DNA from: Nocardia mexicana NBRC 108244
GTDB taxonomy: Bacteria; Actinomycetota; Actinomycetes; Mycobacteriales; Mycobacteriaceae
Direction: 5' to 3'
Length of the DNA stretch: 64,000 nt
Assembly: GCF_001613165.1 (NCBI RefSeq)
Contig: NZ_BDBV01000062.1
Span: forward strand, 62,001-126,000
Shown: piece after piece, positions 1 through 10,000 of the stretch
Numbering within the stretch: position 1 is the first letter of the stretch
Layout of the letters: each line of letters begins with the position of its first letter
Program-made: the position numbers and the translations under genes
The notes under the pieces: generated by a model
The model's input: the letters and a program-made list of their open reading frames with translations, nothing else
What the model was told of the DNA's origin: nothing
The model's database searches: none

Positions 1-72
1 AGCACCGGCTTCGACCAGAACCGTTCCGCGCAGTGCAATACGTTCAAGGCCCCAGCGAGTCAGGTGAGTTGA
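1..72 (+). CDS. 3' end of a paralogue of the next gene (partial)
   Basis: The first 72 bases read in frame 1 as the last 23 codons of a gene cut by the window edge, ending in TGA at 70-72. The tail (…QNRSAQCNTFKAPASQVS) aligns with the C-terminus of the next gene (…NNRTQKCNTWVASPADVS). The stop lies 7 bases before the next start. I infer a tandem duplication of a metallopeptidase-like protein, with the rest lying upstream of the window. Confidence 0.7.
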   Translation, partial: STGFDQNRSAQCNTFKAPASQVS

Positions 73-79
73 TTCCCTC

Positions 80-1333
80 ATGAACCAGCCCCCGGGAAAT
101 CCACCGCCGCACGGCTTTCCGCCGCCGTATGGCCCGCAGCCCGGCCAGCCGCCCTACGGCCCGCCACCCGGTTACGGGCCGCCACCGGGCTACGGCCCGC
201 CACCCGGATACGGGGCACCCCCCGGCTACGGCCCACCTGGCCAGCGGCCGCCGTACGGGGCTCCGCTGCCCCCGCCCGGCATGCCGCGACCGCCGTACGG
301 TCCGCCGCTACCCCCGCCGGGCTACTACGGGCGTCCCTATCCACCCCCGCGCTCGGGCGGTGGCGGTGCCGTCGGCGTGGTGTTCGCGGTGCTGCTGGTC
401 TTCGGCGTGGTCGGCGCGCTGGTGGTCTTCGCCACGGTCGGCGCCACCACCAACGACCCGTCGAAGTACTCCTACGACACACCCAGTTTCACCTTCGCCC
501 CGCCGAGCTCCACCACGACGACGGCGAGCTCGCCCACCACCTCCGGACGCGCGACGACCTCGCGGTCCGCCTCCACCAGCCGCGCCGCGACCTCGACGAA
601 ACCCGCTGGGCCGCAGCCGGTCCTGGCGACCGGCGACAATCCGCTGTTCCGCGACCCGGAGTCGGGTCTGGTCAATATCGAGTGCGGCTACCCGCGGTGG
701 GGCGCCACCGTCGCGGCGGCGCAGGCCTTCTTCGACGCCGCCAAGACCTGCCTGGACAACATGTGGAAGCCGGTGCTGCAGGCGGCCAACCTGCCGTTCT
801 CCACCCCGACCGTGTCGGTTCCGGCCCGGGCGTCAGGCGCGACCTCGCCCTGCACCAGCTCCGGCGGCAGCTTCGCCGCGTTCTACTGCTCGACCAACCA
901 CACCATCTACATGCCGCTGGACACCATCCAGGTCGACGAGTACGGCGACGATTCGGTGATCTACCTGATGGTCTTCGCGCACGAATACGGCCATCACATC
1001 GAGGCGATCAGCGGCGTCTCCCAGAAGTCGCACAAGGAGCGCTACGAGGCCGGGCCGACTTCGGCGAAGGGACTGGAACTTTCGCGCCGGCTCGAGCTGC
1101 AGGCGCAGTGCTTCGGCGGCATGTTCATCGGCTCGTCCAACCACGTGGGCACGATCAGCAACGATCAGGCGGGCCGCACCATCCGCGACAACTACTCCCG
1201 CGGTGACGGGCCGGGCGACACCAGAGACCATGGCACCAAACAGAATTACGGATCCTGGTACGAGCACGGATACACCAACAACCGCACCCAGAAGTGCAAC
1301 ACCTGGGTGGCGTCGCCGGCCGACGTCTCCTGA
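80..1333 (+). CDS. Membrane-anchored neutral zinc metallopeptidase-like protein
   Basis: A 417-residue protein. Residues 1-90 are a Pro/Gly/Tyr-rich cytoplasmic head with repeated GYGPPP units. One membrane segment follows at about 95-120, then a Ser/Thr-rich linker to about 185, then an extracytoplasmic domain. The domain carries HEYGHH at 301-306, a typical HExxH zinc site of the putative neutral zinc metallopeptidase (YpfJ/KPN_02809-like) family, plus several cysteines that could form disulfides. The start is 7 bases after the stop of an upstream paralogue, so the two are probably co-transcribed. Catalytic activity is inferred only from the HExxH motif; the substrate is unknown. Confidence 0.75.
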   Translation: MNQPPGNPPPHGFPPPYGPQPGQPPYGPPPGYGPPPGYGPPPGYGAPPGYGPPGQRPPYGAPLPPPGMPRPPYGPPLPPPGYYGRPYPPPRSGGGGAVGVVFAVLLVFGVVGALVVFATVGATTNDPSKYSYDTPSFTFAPPSSTTTTASSPTTSGRATTSRSASTSRAATSTKPAGPQPVLATGDNPLFRDPESGLVNIECGYPRWGATVAAAQAFFDAAKTCLDNMWKPVLQAANLPFSTPTVSVPARASGATSPCTSSGGSFAAFYCSTNHTIYMPLDTIQVDEYGDDSVIYLMVFAHEYGHHIEAISGVSQKSHKERYEAGPTSAKGLELSRRLELQAQCFGGMFIGSSNHVGTISNDQAGRTIRDNYSRGDGPGDTRDHGTKQNYGSWYEHGYTNNRTQKCNTWVASPADVS

Positions 1334-1348
1334 CCCCCTGCGCCGCAG

Positions 1349-2035
1349 TCAGTTCCGCCGCCGCAGCTCCTCCAGCCACTGTGCCGTCTCGTCGGGTTCG
1401 AGCGGTTCGCCGCCCATGATGTCGACCACCGCATGGCCGACACAGGCGGCGCCGAGCACCCGATTCGCGATAGCCTCGGCGTCGCCCCACGGCAGATAGG
1501 GCTTGGTGATCAGCAGCGACGCGATGCCGTGCGCGGCGGCCCACAACTCCAGCACGACGGGCAGCGGATCGCCGGATGTGATCGTCCCGGCGTCCATGGC
1601 CGCCTGCACGGTCTGCGAGAACCGTTGGAACGCACCGCTGCTCATGACCTGATCGACGGCGCTCGGGCCCGGGCCCGAGGTGGCCGCGGTGGCGACCCGA
1701 TACTGTCCGGGGTGCTCCAGGGCGAAGCGCACGTACGCCATGCCTTGATCGCGCATCTGCGTGATCGGCGATCGCTCGGGATCGGTGGCGGCCACGATGG
1801 CCGCGTCCAGGTTCTCGAAGACCTGCGCCAGGGCGGCGTCGATGAGCGCCTCCTTGTCGGCGAAGTGCCGGTAGATCGACGGCGCGCTGACGCCGACGAT
1901 CTTGCCCACCTCGCGGATCGACACCGCATCGGCGTTTCCGGTGCGCGCCATCAGGTCCCGAGTGGCCTCGAGGATCTCCTCGCGCAGCTGGGCGCCGGTG
2001 CCGCGCGCCGACCGGGGACGCCGCGGGCACATCAC
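1349..2035 (-). CDS. TetR-family regulator coupled to the MMPL transporter
   Basis: 228 residues. The N-terminal helix-turn-helix (about residues 15-62, with the recognition segment VSAPSIYRHFADKEAL) is typical of TetR. The C-terminal ligand domain is divergent and alpha-helical. The GTG start at 2035 overlaps the TGA stop of the transporter gene (2034-2032) in a GTGA arrangement, so translation is probably coupled. A second in-frame ATG follows at 2032. The inferred role is repression of the transporter operon and itself through the inverted repeats at 4307-4335. The ligand is unknown. Confidence 0.88.
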   Translation of the reverse strand: MMCPRRPRSARGTGAQLREEILEATRDLMARTGNADAVSIREVGKIVGVSAPSIYRHFADKEALIDAALAQVFENLDAAIVAATDPERSPITQMRDQGMAYVRFALEHPGQYRVATAATSGPGPSAVDQVMSSGAFQRFSQTVQAAMDAGTITSGDPLPVVLELWAAAHGIASLLITKPYLPWGDAEAIANRVLGAACVGHAVVDIMGGEPLEPDETAQWLEELRRRN

Positions 2036-4281
2036 GTACGGCCCGCCGGCTCGGGTTCGGCGGCCTTACCGTGCGGCTCCGACTCCTCCTCCGACAGTCC
2101 GATCCGCTCGTGCAGGCGGGCCAGCGGCGCGGGCGCCCACCAGTTGGCCCGGCCCATCAGTTTCATCAGGGCGGGTACCAGCAGACCGCGGATGACGGTG
2201 GCGTCGGCGAGCACGGTCAGGGTGAGCCCGAGACCGAACATCTGCATGAACGACACCTTGGAAGTAATCATGGCGCCCAACACGATAGCCATCAGCACGG
2301 CGGCCGCGGTGATGATCCGCCCCGTGCGCGCCACCCCGAGCGCCACCGACCGCACATTGTCGGCGGACGTGCGCCCGGAGGCCAGCCACGCCTCCCGGAT
2401 CCGCGAGAGCAGGAACACCTCGTAGTCCATCGACATCCCGAATGCCAGGCAGAACATCAGGATCGGCATCGTCGCCACCAGATAGCCGGACGCGGTGAAG
2501 TCCAGCAGGCCGGACAGATGTCCCTCCTGGAAGATCCACACCATCATCCCGAACATCGCGCTCAGCGAGAGCGTATTGAGCACCAGGGCCTTCAGCGGAA
2601 GCACGACGCTGCCGGTGAACAGGAACAGCACGATGAAGGTGGACAGCACGATCAGCCCGATCGCGAGCGGCAACCGTTCCCCCAGCGCGTCCAGGGTGTC
2701 GGCGTTGACCGCGGCCGCCCCGCCGAACATCGCCGGTGCGGGCGAGGGCACGGCACGCAGCTGTTCCAACTGGTCCTGGCCGTCCCCGGAGTACGGGCTG
2801 AATTTCGATGTGACGGTGAGGTATTGGCCGTTGTCGTTGGCCATCCCGGGCGGCGTGGGCGCGACCCGGGCGCCCGAGACGTACACGCCCGAGTTGGACA
2901 GCACGGACGACACCCCGTTCACCCGAGACAGCGCGCCCGCATAGCCCCCGGCGTCGCCGCGGTATCCCTCCAGCACGACGGTGGCGGCGGTACCGGCGTT
3001 GACCCCGGGGAAATCGCTGCGCAGGACGTCGCCGACGGCCCGGCTCTCCGCGCCGACCGGCAGCACCCGGTCGTCCGGGTAGCCGAATTTCACGCCCAGG
3101 AACGGCGATCCGATCGCCAGCAGCACCGCGATGATCACCACCGCCACCGGGGCGGCGCGCCGCATCACCCACGAGACCATGCGGTACCACGCCGACTGTT
3201 CGACGGGGCGCGGCACCGGCTCGGGGCGGCGCAGCAAGCGCCGCAGCGGAACTCGCAGATCCCAGGCGTTGACCCGATCACCCAGCAGCACCAGCACCGC
3301 GGGCAGGATCACGATCGAGGCCGCGGCCGCGGCGGCCACCACGGCCACCCCCGCGAAGGCGACCGACCGGAGGAAGTAGAGATCGAAAACCGCGAGTGCC
3401 GCGAGTGCCAGCACCACGGTGAGCGTCGAGTACAGCACCGTGCGCCCGGCCGTCTGGACGGCGCGGATGGCCGCGTCGCGGTGCGCGAGGCCGCTCGCCA
3501 ACTCCTCCCGGTAGCGGCTGACGATGAACAAGCTGTAGTCGATCGCCAGGGCCAGGCCGAGCGCGGTGGTCATGTTCAGCGCGTAGATCGACACGTCCGA
3601 GACCGCGGTGAGCGCCTGCAGGATCGCCAGCGTGCCCAGGATCGCGAAGGCCCCGATGAGCAGCGGCAAGGCGGCCGCGACCACGCTGCCGAACACCAGC
3701 ATCAGCACGATCGCCGTCAGCGGCACCGCGACGCCCTCGGCGAGCGCGAGATCCTTGGTGACCTGGGAGTTCACCTCTTGGTACAGCGCCGACAGGCCGC
3801 CCGCCTGCACGGTGACACCGGGTGGCGTGTCGTGGAGGCCCTCGACGATTTCGCCCGCCGCCTTCTGGGCCTGGTCCTCGCCGCCGGTCAGATAGGCGAC
3901 CACGACAGCGCTCTTGCCGTCGGTGCTGCGCAGCGCCGAGGCGACCTGCGGCGGGCTGTTCCAGTAGGACCGGACGCCGACGGCGTCGCCGCGCGACTGC
4001 AGCCTTTCGGTGATGTCGGTGGCCAGCGCGCGCACATCGCCCGCGTCGACGCCGTGGTCGGATCGGACCAGCAGCACCAGGTTGGGTTCGGCGCCACCGA
4101 AATGGTCCGCCATCAGCTTGGTGACCTGCGAGGATTCGGCTCCGTCGGAGGTGAAGCCGCCGCCCTTCAACTTATCGGTGACGGTCGCGCCGAACGCGCC
4201 GCACAGCAGTGCGAGCGCGAGCGCCGCCAGCAGTATCCGCTTGGGGTAGCGGGTGGTGATCCGAGCGATTCGGGTCAGCAT
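2032..4281 (-). CDS. MMPL-family RND transporter
   Basis: 749 residues with two repeated halves. Each half has one N-terminal membrane helix, a large extracytoplasmic loop (about 40-170 and 400-510), then five further helices, about 12 in all. The second half contains the family hallmark SMDYEVFLLSRIREA and the first half the matching IDYSLFIVSRYREEL; these hold the proton-relay acidic and Tyr residues. Such pumps export lipids or drugs using the proton gradient. It is shorter than mycolate exporters of the MmpL3 type (about 940 residues) and lacks a long cytoplasmic tail, so a lipid or drug efflux role under TetR control is more likely than an essential mycolate role. Confidence 0.9.
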   Translation of the reverse strand: MLTRIARITTRYPKRILLAALALALLCGAFGATVTDKLKGGGFTSDGAESSQVTKLMADHFGGAEPNLVLLVRSDHGVDAGDVRALATDITERLQSRGDAVGVRSYWNSPPQVASALRSTDGKSAVVVAYLTGGEDQAQKAAGEIVEGLHDTPPGVTVQAGGLSALYQEVNSQVTKDLALAEGVAVPLTAIVLMLVFGSVVAAALPLLIGAFAILGTLAILQALTAVSDVSIYALNMTTALGLALAIDYSLFIVSRYREELASGLAHRDAAIRAVQTAGRTVLYSTLTVVLALAALAVFDLYFLRSVAFAGVAVVAAAAAASIVILPAVLVLLGDRVNAWDLRVPLRRLLRRPEPVPRPVEQSAWYRMVSWVMRRAAPVAVVIIAVLLAIGSPFLGVKFGYPDDRVLPVGAESRAVGDVLRSDFPGVNAGTAATVVLEGYRGDAGGYAGALSRVNGVSSVLSNSGVYVSGARVAPTPPGMANDNGQYLTVTSKFSPYSGDGQDQLEQLRAVPSPAPAMFGGAAAVNADTLDALGERLPLAIGLIVLSTFIVLFLFTGSVVLPLKALVLNTLSLSAMFGMMVWIFQEGHLSGLLDFTASGYLVATMPILMFCLAFGMSMDYEVFLLSRIREAWLASGRTSADNVRSVALGVARTGRIITAAAVLMAIVLGAMITSKVSFMQMFGLGLTLTVLADATVIRGLLVPALMKLMGRANWWAPAPLARLHERIGLSEEESEPHGKAAEPEPAGRT

Positions 4282-4306
4282 GGTGCGCTCCTCGGTGCGG
4301 CCGTAA

Positions 4307-4335
4307 GGTAACGACGTTAGCGTAACGCTGTTACC
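4307..4335. promoter_or_regulatory. Candidate TetR operator upstream of the MMPL gene
   Basis: A 29-bp imperfect palindrome. Outer arms GGTAAC (4307-4312) and GTTACC (4330-4335) are exact inverted repeats. Inside them GTTA-GCG-TAAC (4316-4326) forms a second dyad. The site ends 26 bases before the transporter start codon, where a repressor would block transcription. TetR regulators commonly bind nested dyads of this kind. Assignment to the adjacent TetR is inference. Confidence 0.65.
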
Positions 4336-4382
4336 TCATGGGTCCGCAAGAGGTTGCGCACCGTGAGATGCAGTGATCCCGG

Positions 4383-5678
4383 TTACGTTTTGTCTCGCTC
4401 GCTCTTACCGTGCTGATGTCCGAAGAGCCCGCGCGGCGCGTGGCCGTGCACGCCCTCGGCATAGGCGGTCTCGGCGTGCAGCGCGAAGTCGATGCCGGCG
4501 ACCTCGTCCTCCTTGCTGACCCGGAAGCCCAGCGTGCGGTCGATGATCTTGCCCAGCACGAACGACACCCCGAACGCCCAGGCCGCGACCACGAGCGCGC
4601 CCACCACCTGCTTGCCCAGCTGCGACAGTCCGCCGCCGTAGAACAGGCCGCGCACGCCGCCGGTCATCACCTGGTTGGCGAGCAGCCCGATGAGCAGCGT
4701 GCCGACGATGCCACCGACGAAGTGCACGCCTACCACATCCAGCGAATCGTCGTAGCCCGCCTTGAACTTCCAGCCCACCGCGAACGAACACGCCACGCCC
4801 GCAACCAGTCCCACGATCACCGCGCCCAGCGTGTTCACCGAGCCGCAGGACGGCGTGATCGCCACCAGCCTGGCCACCACACCGGAGGCGGCGCCGAAGG
4901 TGGTCGGGCGGCCGTCGCGCAGTTGCTCCACCGCGAGCCAGCCCAGCATGCCGAGGCAGCCCGCGACGAGCGTGTTCAGGAAGACGGCGGCGGCGATTCC
5001 GTTGGCCGCCAACGCGGATCCGGCGTTGAACCCGAACCAGCCGAACCACAGGATGCCCGCGCCCAGCAGCACGAACGGCAGGTTGTGCGGCCGCATCGCA
5101 TCGACCTTGAAGCCGACGCGCGGGCCCAGCACCAGCGCCAAGGCCAATGCCGAAGCGCCCGAGGCGATCTCGACCACGAGCCCGCCCGCGAAGTCGAGGG
5201 CGCCGAAGGAGGCCAGCCAGCCCTCCGGACCCCAGACCCAGTGCGCGACCGGCGCGTAGACCGCCAGCGTCCACAGCGGCACGAACGCCATCCACGCCGA
5301 GAACTTCGCCCGGTCCGCGATGGCGCCGCTGACCAGCGCGGCGGTCAGGATCGCGAAGGTCAGCTGGAATGTCGCGTACAGCAGCTCCGGCACACCGTTG
5401 CGCACCGTGGACGGGTCGATCCGGGCCATCCCGGCGTGGGTGAGATTGCCGATCAGGCCGCCCCCGGCGTCGTCGCCGAAGGCCAGGGCGTATCCGAGCA
5501 GCAGCCACACCACCGTCACCAGCGGGATGGCGATGAAGCTCATCATCAGCATGTTCAGCACGCCGGTGGATCGGACCATCCCGCCGTAGAAAATGGCCAG
5601 GCCGGGCGTCATCAGCAGCACCAGGGCGGTGCTCGCCAACAGCCAGGCCGTGGCGGCGGGGTCGATGGTCGGGGGCAC
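4383..5678 (-). CDS. amt: Ammonium transporter (Amt family)
   Basis: 431 residues with about 11 membrane helices, close to the usual length. Family features visible include the N-terminal FYGGMVRSTGVLNM segment, HWVWGPEGWL with the first pore-type histidine, and VHFVGGIVGTLL with the second conserved histidine. The hydrophilic tail (TLGFRVSKEDEVAGID) is the usual signature for the C-terminal regulatory domain. It conducts ammonium/ammonia through the cytoplasmic membrane. The GTG start at 5678 is preceded by AAGGAG. No glnK/glnD follows; in mycobacteria these usually lie next to amtB, so this may be a second, solitary amt. Confidence 0.94.
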   Translation of the reverse strand: MPPTIDPAATAWLLASTALVLLMTPGLAIFYGGMVRSTGVLNMLMMSFIAIPLVTVVWLLLGYALAFGDDAGGGLIGNLTHAGMARIDPSTVRNGVPELLYATFQLTFAILTAALVSGAIADRAKFSAWMAFVPLWTLAVYAPVAHWVWGPEGWLASFGALDFAGGLVVEIASGASALALALVLGPRVGFKVDAMRPHNLPFVLLGAGILWFGWFGFNAGSALAANGIAAAVFLNTLVAGCLGMLGWLAVEQLRDGRPTTFGAASGVVARLVAITPSCGSVNTLGAVIVGLVAGVACSFAVGWKFKAGYDDSLDVVGVHFVGGIVGTLLIGLLANQVMTGGVRGLFYGGGLSQLGKQVVGALVVAAWAFGVSFVLGKIIDRTLGFRVSKEDEVAGIDFALHAETAYAEGVHGHAPRGLFGHQHGKSERDKT

Positions 5679-5726
5679 GGCAACTCCTTCCGGCGCGTTT
5701 CGCGTAGAGAGAAATTACCGAACGTT

Positions 5727-6560
5727 CTATCGGCGACCCTTGCGTGCCAGCGCGCGCCGCCCGCGCGGCCCGGGAATCGGCAGGTCGTCCTCGACGGCCA
5801 GCCACTCCGCCGTTGCCAGCCACTGCTGCTGCGCGCGGGCGTCGGCCGTGTCGTTGAAGACCCGGCGGCCGCGGTCGTCGCGCAGATCGTGGGCCAGTAG
5901 CGACCAGCGCGGCGGCCTGCCGTGGGTGCGCTCGTACTCGTCGAGATAGCCCGCCACCAGCGTGCAGATGGCGTTCACCGGCCGCAGCGACACTCGATTC
6001 CCGTACTTGGCGGAGTGGAAACGCCTTGCCGCGCACAGCGATCGGGGAGTGGCGCTGTAGGCGATCCAGCCCGCCCGCTGCGCCCGCTCGATCAACCAGA
6101 GATGTTTGACCGCATTCGGCGCGATATCCCCTACGCGTTCGCGGATCAGAGTTATCACCGGATCGGTGAGCAGAATGTCGCGCCGCGTCGGCCCGATTCC
6201 GTGTTCCGCCCAGTATTCGTGGGTGGATGTCGCCAGCACGCGCCCGAATTCGTCGATACTGCGCTGGGCGCGTTTGCCCATGCGCTCGATGCGCTCGGCC
6301 TCCGCGCGCATCTCGTTCTGCGCGATAAGGGTTCGGATGGCCGCCATTGTGGGCACTTGACCACGTTCGAGTAGTTCCAGGATCGCGGCCGAGGTCTTCG
6401 GATCGGCGGCGGCCGCCACCGGTAGCGAGTCGCGGTTGAGTGCGAACTCCTGGGGATTGATCGCGCGGCTCAGCAGGCCTGCGGCGTCCGGATTACCGGC
6501 GAAATCGGTATGCGAAAGCCAGGCGGTGGCGATGTCGTCACACGACTGCACGGTCGACAT
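5727..6560 (-). CDS. Conserved protein of unknown function
   Basis: 277 residues, soluble, no signal peptide and no membrane segment. A basic, coiled-coil-prone stretch lies around residues 75-105 (NEMRAEAERIERMGKRAQR) and the C-terminus is very basic (GPRGRRALARKGRR), so nucleic-acid contact is possible. I do not recognise a family. ATG at 6560 is preceded by a strong GGAGGA, which supports the start. It reads away from dnaX and toward amt with a 48-base gap, so it may share a transcript with amt. Confidence 0.6.
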   Translation of the reverse strand: MSTVQSCDDIATAWLSHTDFAGNPDAAGLLSRAINPQEFALNRDSLPVAAAADPKTSAAILELLERGQVPTMAAIRTLIAQNEMRAEAERIERMGKRAQRSIDEFGRVLATSTHEYWAEHGIGPTRRDILLTDPVITLIRERVGDIAPNAVKHLWLIERAQRAGWIAYSATPRSLCAARRFHSAKYGNRVSLRPVNAICTLVAGYLDEYERTHGRPPRWSLLAHDLRDDRGRRVFNDTADARAQQQWLATAEWLAVEDDLPIPGPRGRRALARKGRR

Positions 6561-7080
6561 TTCCTCCGGGACAGAGCGAGAGGTCTGTGATTTTCAGGTT
6601 GTGCCCCGGCCGGGATGAGGGACCGGCCGGAGCCACCAACCTGATGAAGGTTTGGCTACCGAAGTTGCCGGAACTCACGTTAGCCAGTCGATTGCGTGAA
6701 AGGCCAATCGGGTTACGGGATCGTTATGTTCGCTAAATCACATTCAAACGGGGAGCCGGTTCGTAAACAAGGGCCGGGAAACGCGTGGGGCTCTGCAAAC
6801 TAGGGCCTTTAGTTGTAGATCGAATTTGTTCGGAACCGAACCGAACTTATCGGTCTGTCGTCCTGTGCGCTAACGGGTTGCCGGAATGGTTGTGCTTGGT
6901 TCGCCGCCGTGGGGGCGGCCCCGCCCGGTGCTGGATCGGTGGCGTCCGAGGGGCGGCTCCGCTGTGCGCGGTGGCGCGGGTCGCGGCCGCCACGCCGGGC
7001 GGCGCGATCGCATACGGCGCGGCGGCAGCGAAAACAGCGGCACCCTCAAATCAGTCGGGGGTCGCCGGTACCCTCGGGCC
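6561..7080. other. 520-bp divergent intergenic region upstream of dnaX
   Basis: No convincing coding region. It contains an 8-bp-stem hairpin (CCGGCCGG at 6606-6613 and 6623-6630, 9-nt loop) and a dyad GTTCGG-AA-CCGAAC (6828-6841) in a locally AT-richer stretch (about 6690-6870) that probably holds the dnaX promoter. I looked for the SRP RNA gene, which lies beside dnaX in mycobacteria, but found no conserved GGAAGGnAGCAGCC core on either strand. The reading frame is open upstream of dnaX from 6886, but that part has biased low-complexity composition and no family similarity I recognise. Confidence 0.5.
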
Positions 7081-10000
7081 GTGGCTCTGTACCGGAAGTA
7101 CCGACCGGCAACATTCGCAGAAGTGATCGGCCAGGAACACGTCACCGAACCGCTGAGCACCGCACTCGACACCGGCCGGATCAGTCATGCCTACTTGTTC
7201 TCGGGCCCGCGCGGCTGTGGCAAGACGTCGTCGGCGCGCATCCTCGCGCGCTCGCTGAACTGCGTGGAGGGCCCGACCTCCCGTCCGTGCGGGGTGTGTC
7301 CCTCCTGTGTGGCGCTGGCCCCCGGCGGTCCCGGCAATCTGGATGTCATCGAGCTGGACGCCGCGAGCCACGGCGGCGTGGACGACACCCGCGAGCTGCG
7401 CGACCGCGCCTTCTACGCCCCGGCCGAATCGCGCTACCGCGTGTTCATCGTCGACGAGGCGCACATGGTCACCACCGCGGGCTTCAACGCGCTGCTCAAG
7501 ATCGTCGAGGAGCCGCCCGCCCATCTGATCTTCGTCTTCGCCACCACCGAACCGGACAAGGTGCTGCCGACGATCCGCTCGCGCACCCACCACTACCCGT
7601 TCCGGCTGCTGCCCCCGGCCACCATGCGCGGCCTGCTCGGCCAGATCTGCGAGCAGGAGGGCGTGCAGGTCGAGGAGGCGGTGTACCCGCTGGTGATCCG
7701 TGCCGGCGGCGGCTCCCCGCGCGACAGCCTGAGCGTGCTGGACCAGTTGCTGGCCGGTGCCGGGCCGGAGGGCGTCGCCTACCAGCGCGCGCTGGCGCTG
7801 CTCGGCGTCACGGATATCGCGCTGATCGACGAGGCGGTCGAGGCGCTGGCCGCGGCCGACGGCGCGGCGCTGTTCGGCACCGTGGACCGGGTGGTCGAGG
7901 CCGGTCACGATCCGCGCCGCTTCGCCACCGACCTGCTGGAGCGCATGCGCGATCTGATCCTGCTGCGCGCGGTGCCCGACGCCGCCGACCGCAACCTGGT
8001 CACCGGCCCGGGCGATGTCCTCGACCGCATGCGCGACCAGGCCGACCGCATCGGCCCCGGCACGCTGACCCGCTACGCCGAACTGCTGCACGAGGGCCTG
8101 GGCGAGATGCGCGGCGCGACGGCCCCGCGCCTGCTGCTCGAGGTCGTCTGCGCCCGCATGCTGCTCCCGTCGGTCTCCGACACCGAGTCCGCCACCCTGC
8201 AGCGCCTGGAGCGCTTGGAACGCGGAATGGCCGGTGGCGCAATATCGCCCGCCGCCTCCGCCCCGAATCAGGGAGCGGCCGCCGGTACCGGCGCACCGAG
8301 CCCGGCACCCCAGTCCGCGCCGCCGTCCTCCGGCGCCCCCCGCCGCCGCGGCGCCGAGGCATTGGCCGCCCTCCGCGCCGAAAAGTCCGGCACCACAGCA
8401 CAACCCGGCGCTGACACGGCGCCCCCGCGGCCCGAGCCCACCCCGCGTGCGGCCGAATCGCCACGCTCCCAGGCGGTGTCGCCGGGACCGGATGCCCCCG
8501 CCTCCGAGCAAGTGGCGACAGCGCCATCGAGGACGGACGACCCGCCTGCGCCCGCCGACTCCGGGCAGGCACCGGCTGCAGCGCCATCGAGTTCGGATGC
8601 GCCACCCGCATCCGCGCCGTCCGCCGCGGCAGGTGCCGAGCCACGCCCGCATCCCGCCCAGCGTGCCCAGGCGCCCACGGGCCCCGATACGCAGCGCGCA
8701 CCGGCTCAGCCCGCCGAGGCGCCCACGAGTGCCGATGAGCAGCAAGCACGGGCTCCGCGTGCCGAGGCGCCTACGGGTTCCGATACGCAGCGCGCACCGG
8801 CTCAGTCCGCCCAGGTGCCCACGGGTGCCGACGCGCAGCAAGCACCGGCTCAGCAGCCCGCCCAGGTGCCCACGGGTCCCGATACGCAGTCTGCGCCAAC
8901 TAGGCCCGCCGAGGCGCCCTCGGGTCCTGGTACGCAGCAAGCACGGGCTCAGCGTGCCGAGGCGTCCACGGGTGCCGATGCGCAGCAAGCACGGGCTCAG
9001 TCCGCCGAGGCGTCCACGGATTCCGGTACGCAGCGTGCACCGGTTCAGCGTGCCGAGGCGTCTGCCGATCCGGAATCGGAACGGGCGCAGCGTCCCGAGT
9101 TGGATGAGCAGCAGGCCGATTCGCCCATCGAGCCGGAGGATGATGATCCCGCTGCGCTGATGTCCCCGCCGGATGCTGCCGATATCGATGCGCTGCAAGC
9201 TGATTCGGATCCGGTGGATCGGTCTGTGTCGGCCGACAGCGAAACTCTGCCGCCGCGTGAGCCGGCCGAGGATGTCTCGGCGGACGACTCCGGCAGTGGC
9301 GCTGCGGAAGTCACCTCCGACGCAGCGGCGGACGCTGTCGCCGAACCCGCGACCGCGCTGCAAGCTCCGGATGCTCAGGTTCCGCCGGAATCCCGAGATT
9401 CGGACGCGGCCGTCGCGGAGGCGCCGCCGTCGGCCGCCCCCGCTCCCGGCGGCGATCTCGCGGCGGAGGTCGAGGCGAAGTGGGGGGAGATCCGGGCCAA
9501 GGTGCGGGAGTTCGGGGCGGCGGTGCATGCGCTGTTGTCCGGGGCCTCGGTGGCGCGGGTCGAGGGGGACACCATCGTGTTCGCGCATCAGCACGCGCCG
9601 TTGGCGCAGCGGTTGTCGAATCCGAAGTACGTCGAGGCGGTGCAGTCCGCCGTGCATGCGGTACTGGGGCGCGAGCACGGGGTGCGCTGGGAGGTCGGCG
9701 CGGGGAGTGCGCCCGCCGGTGGTGATCGCGGATCCGGCGGATCCGGTGCGTCGAATCGCGGCGCGGGGTCGGCGAGTGGGAGCGGCGGCCGTTCCGCGGG
9801 CGGTGGTGCACCGAACCGTGGCGCCGGGCCCGCGCACGGCTCCGGTCCGGGGCAGCCGGGTGCGAGCCAGGCCGAGGCCCCCCGGTACACCCGGCCGAGC
9901 CAGTTGAAGGCCGCCAGCGCCGACAACCCCGATTCCACCCCTACTGCCCGCGGTCGCGAATCGGGTCCGGCGCGCACCGAATCCGGGTCGCGCTCGGCGC

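Noticed and set aside
6561..7080. SRP RNA gene next to dnaX, as in mycobacteria
   Set aside because: The conserved SRP core is absent on both strands in this gap.
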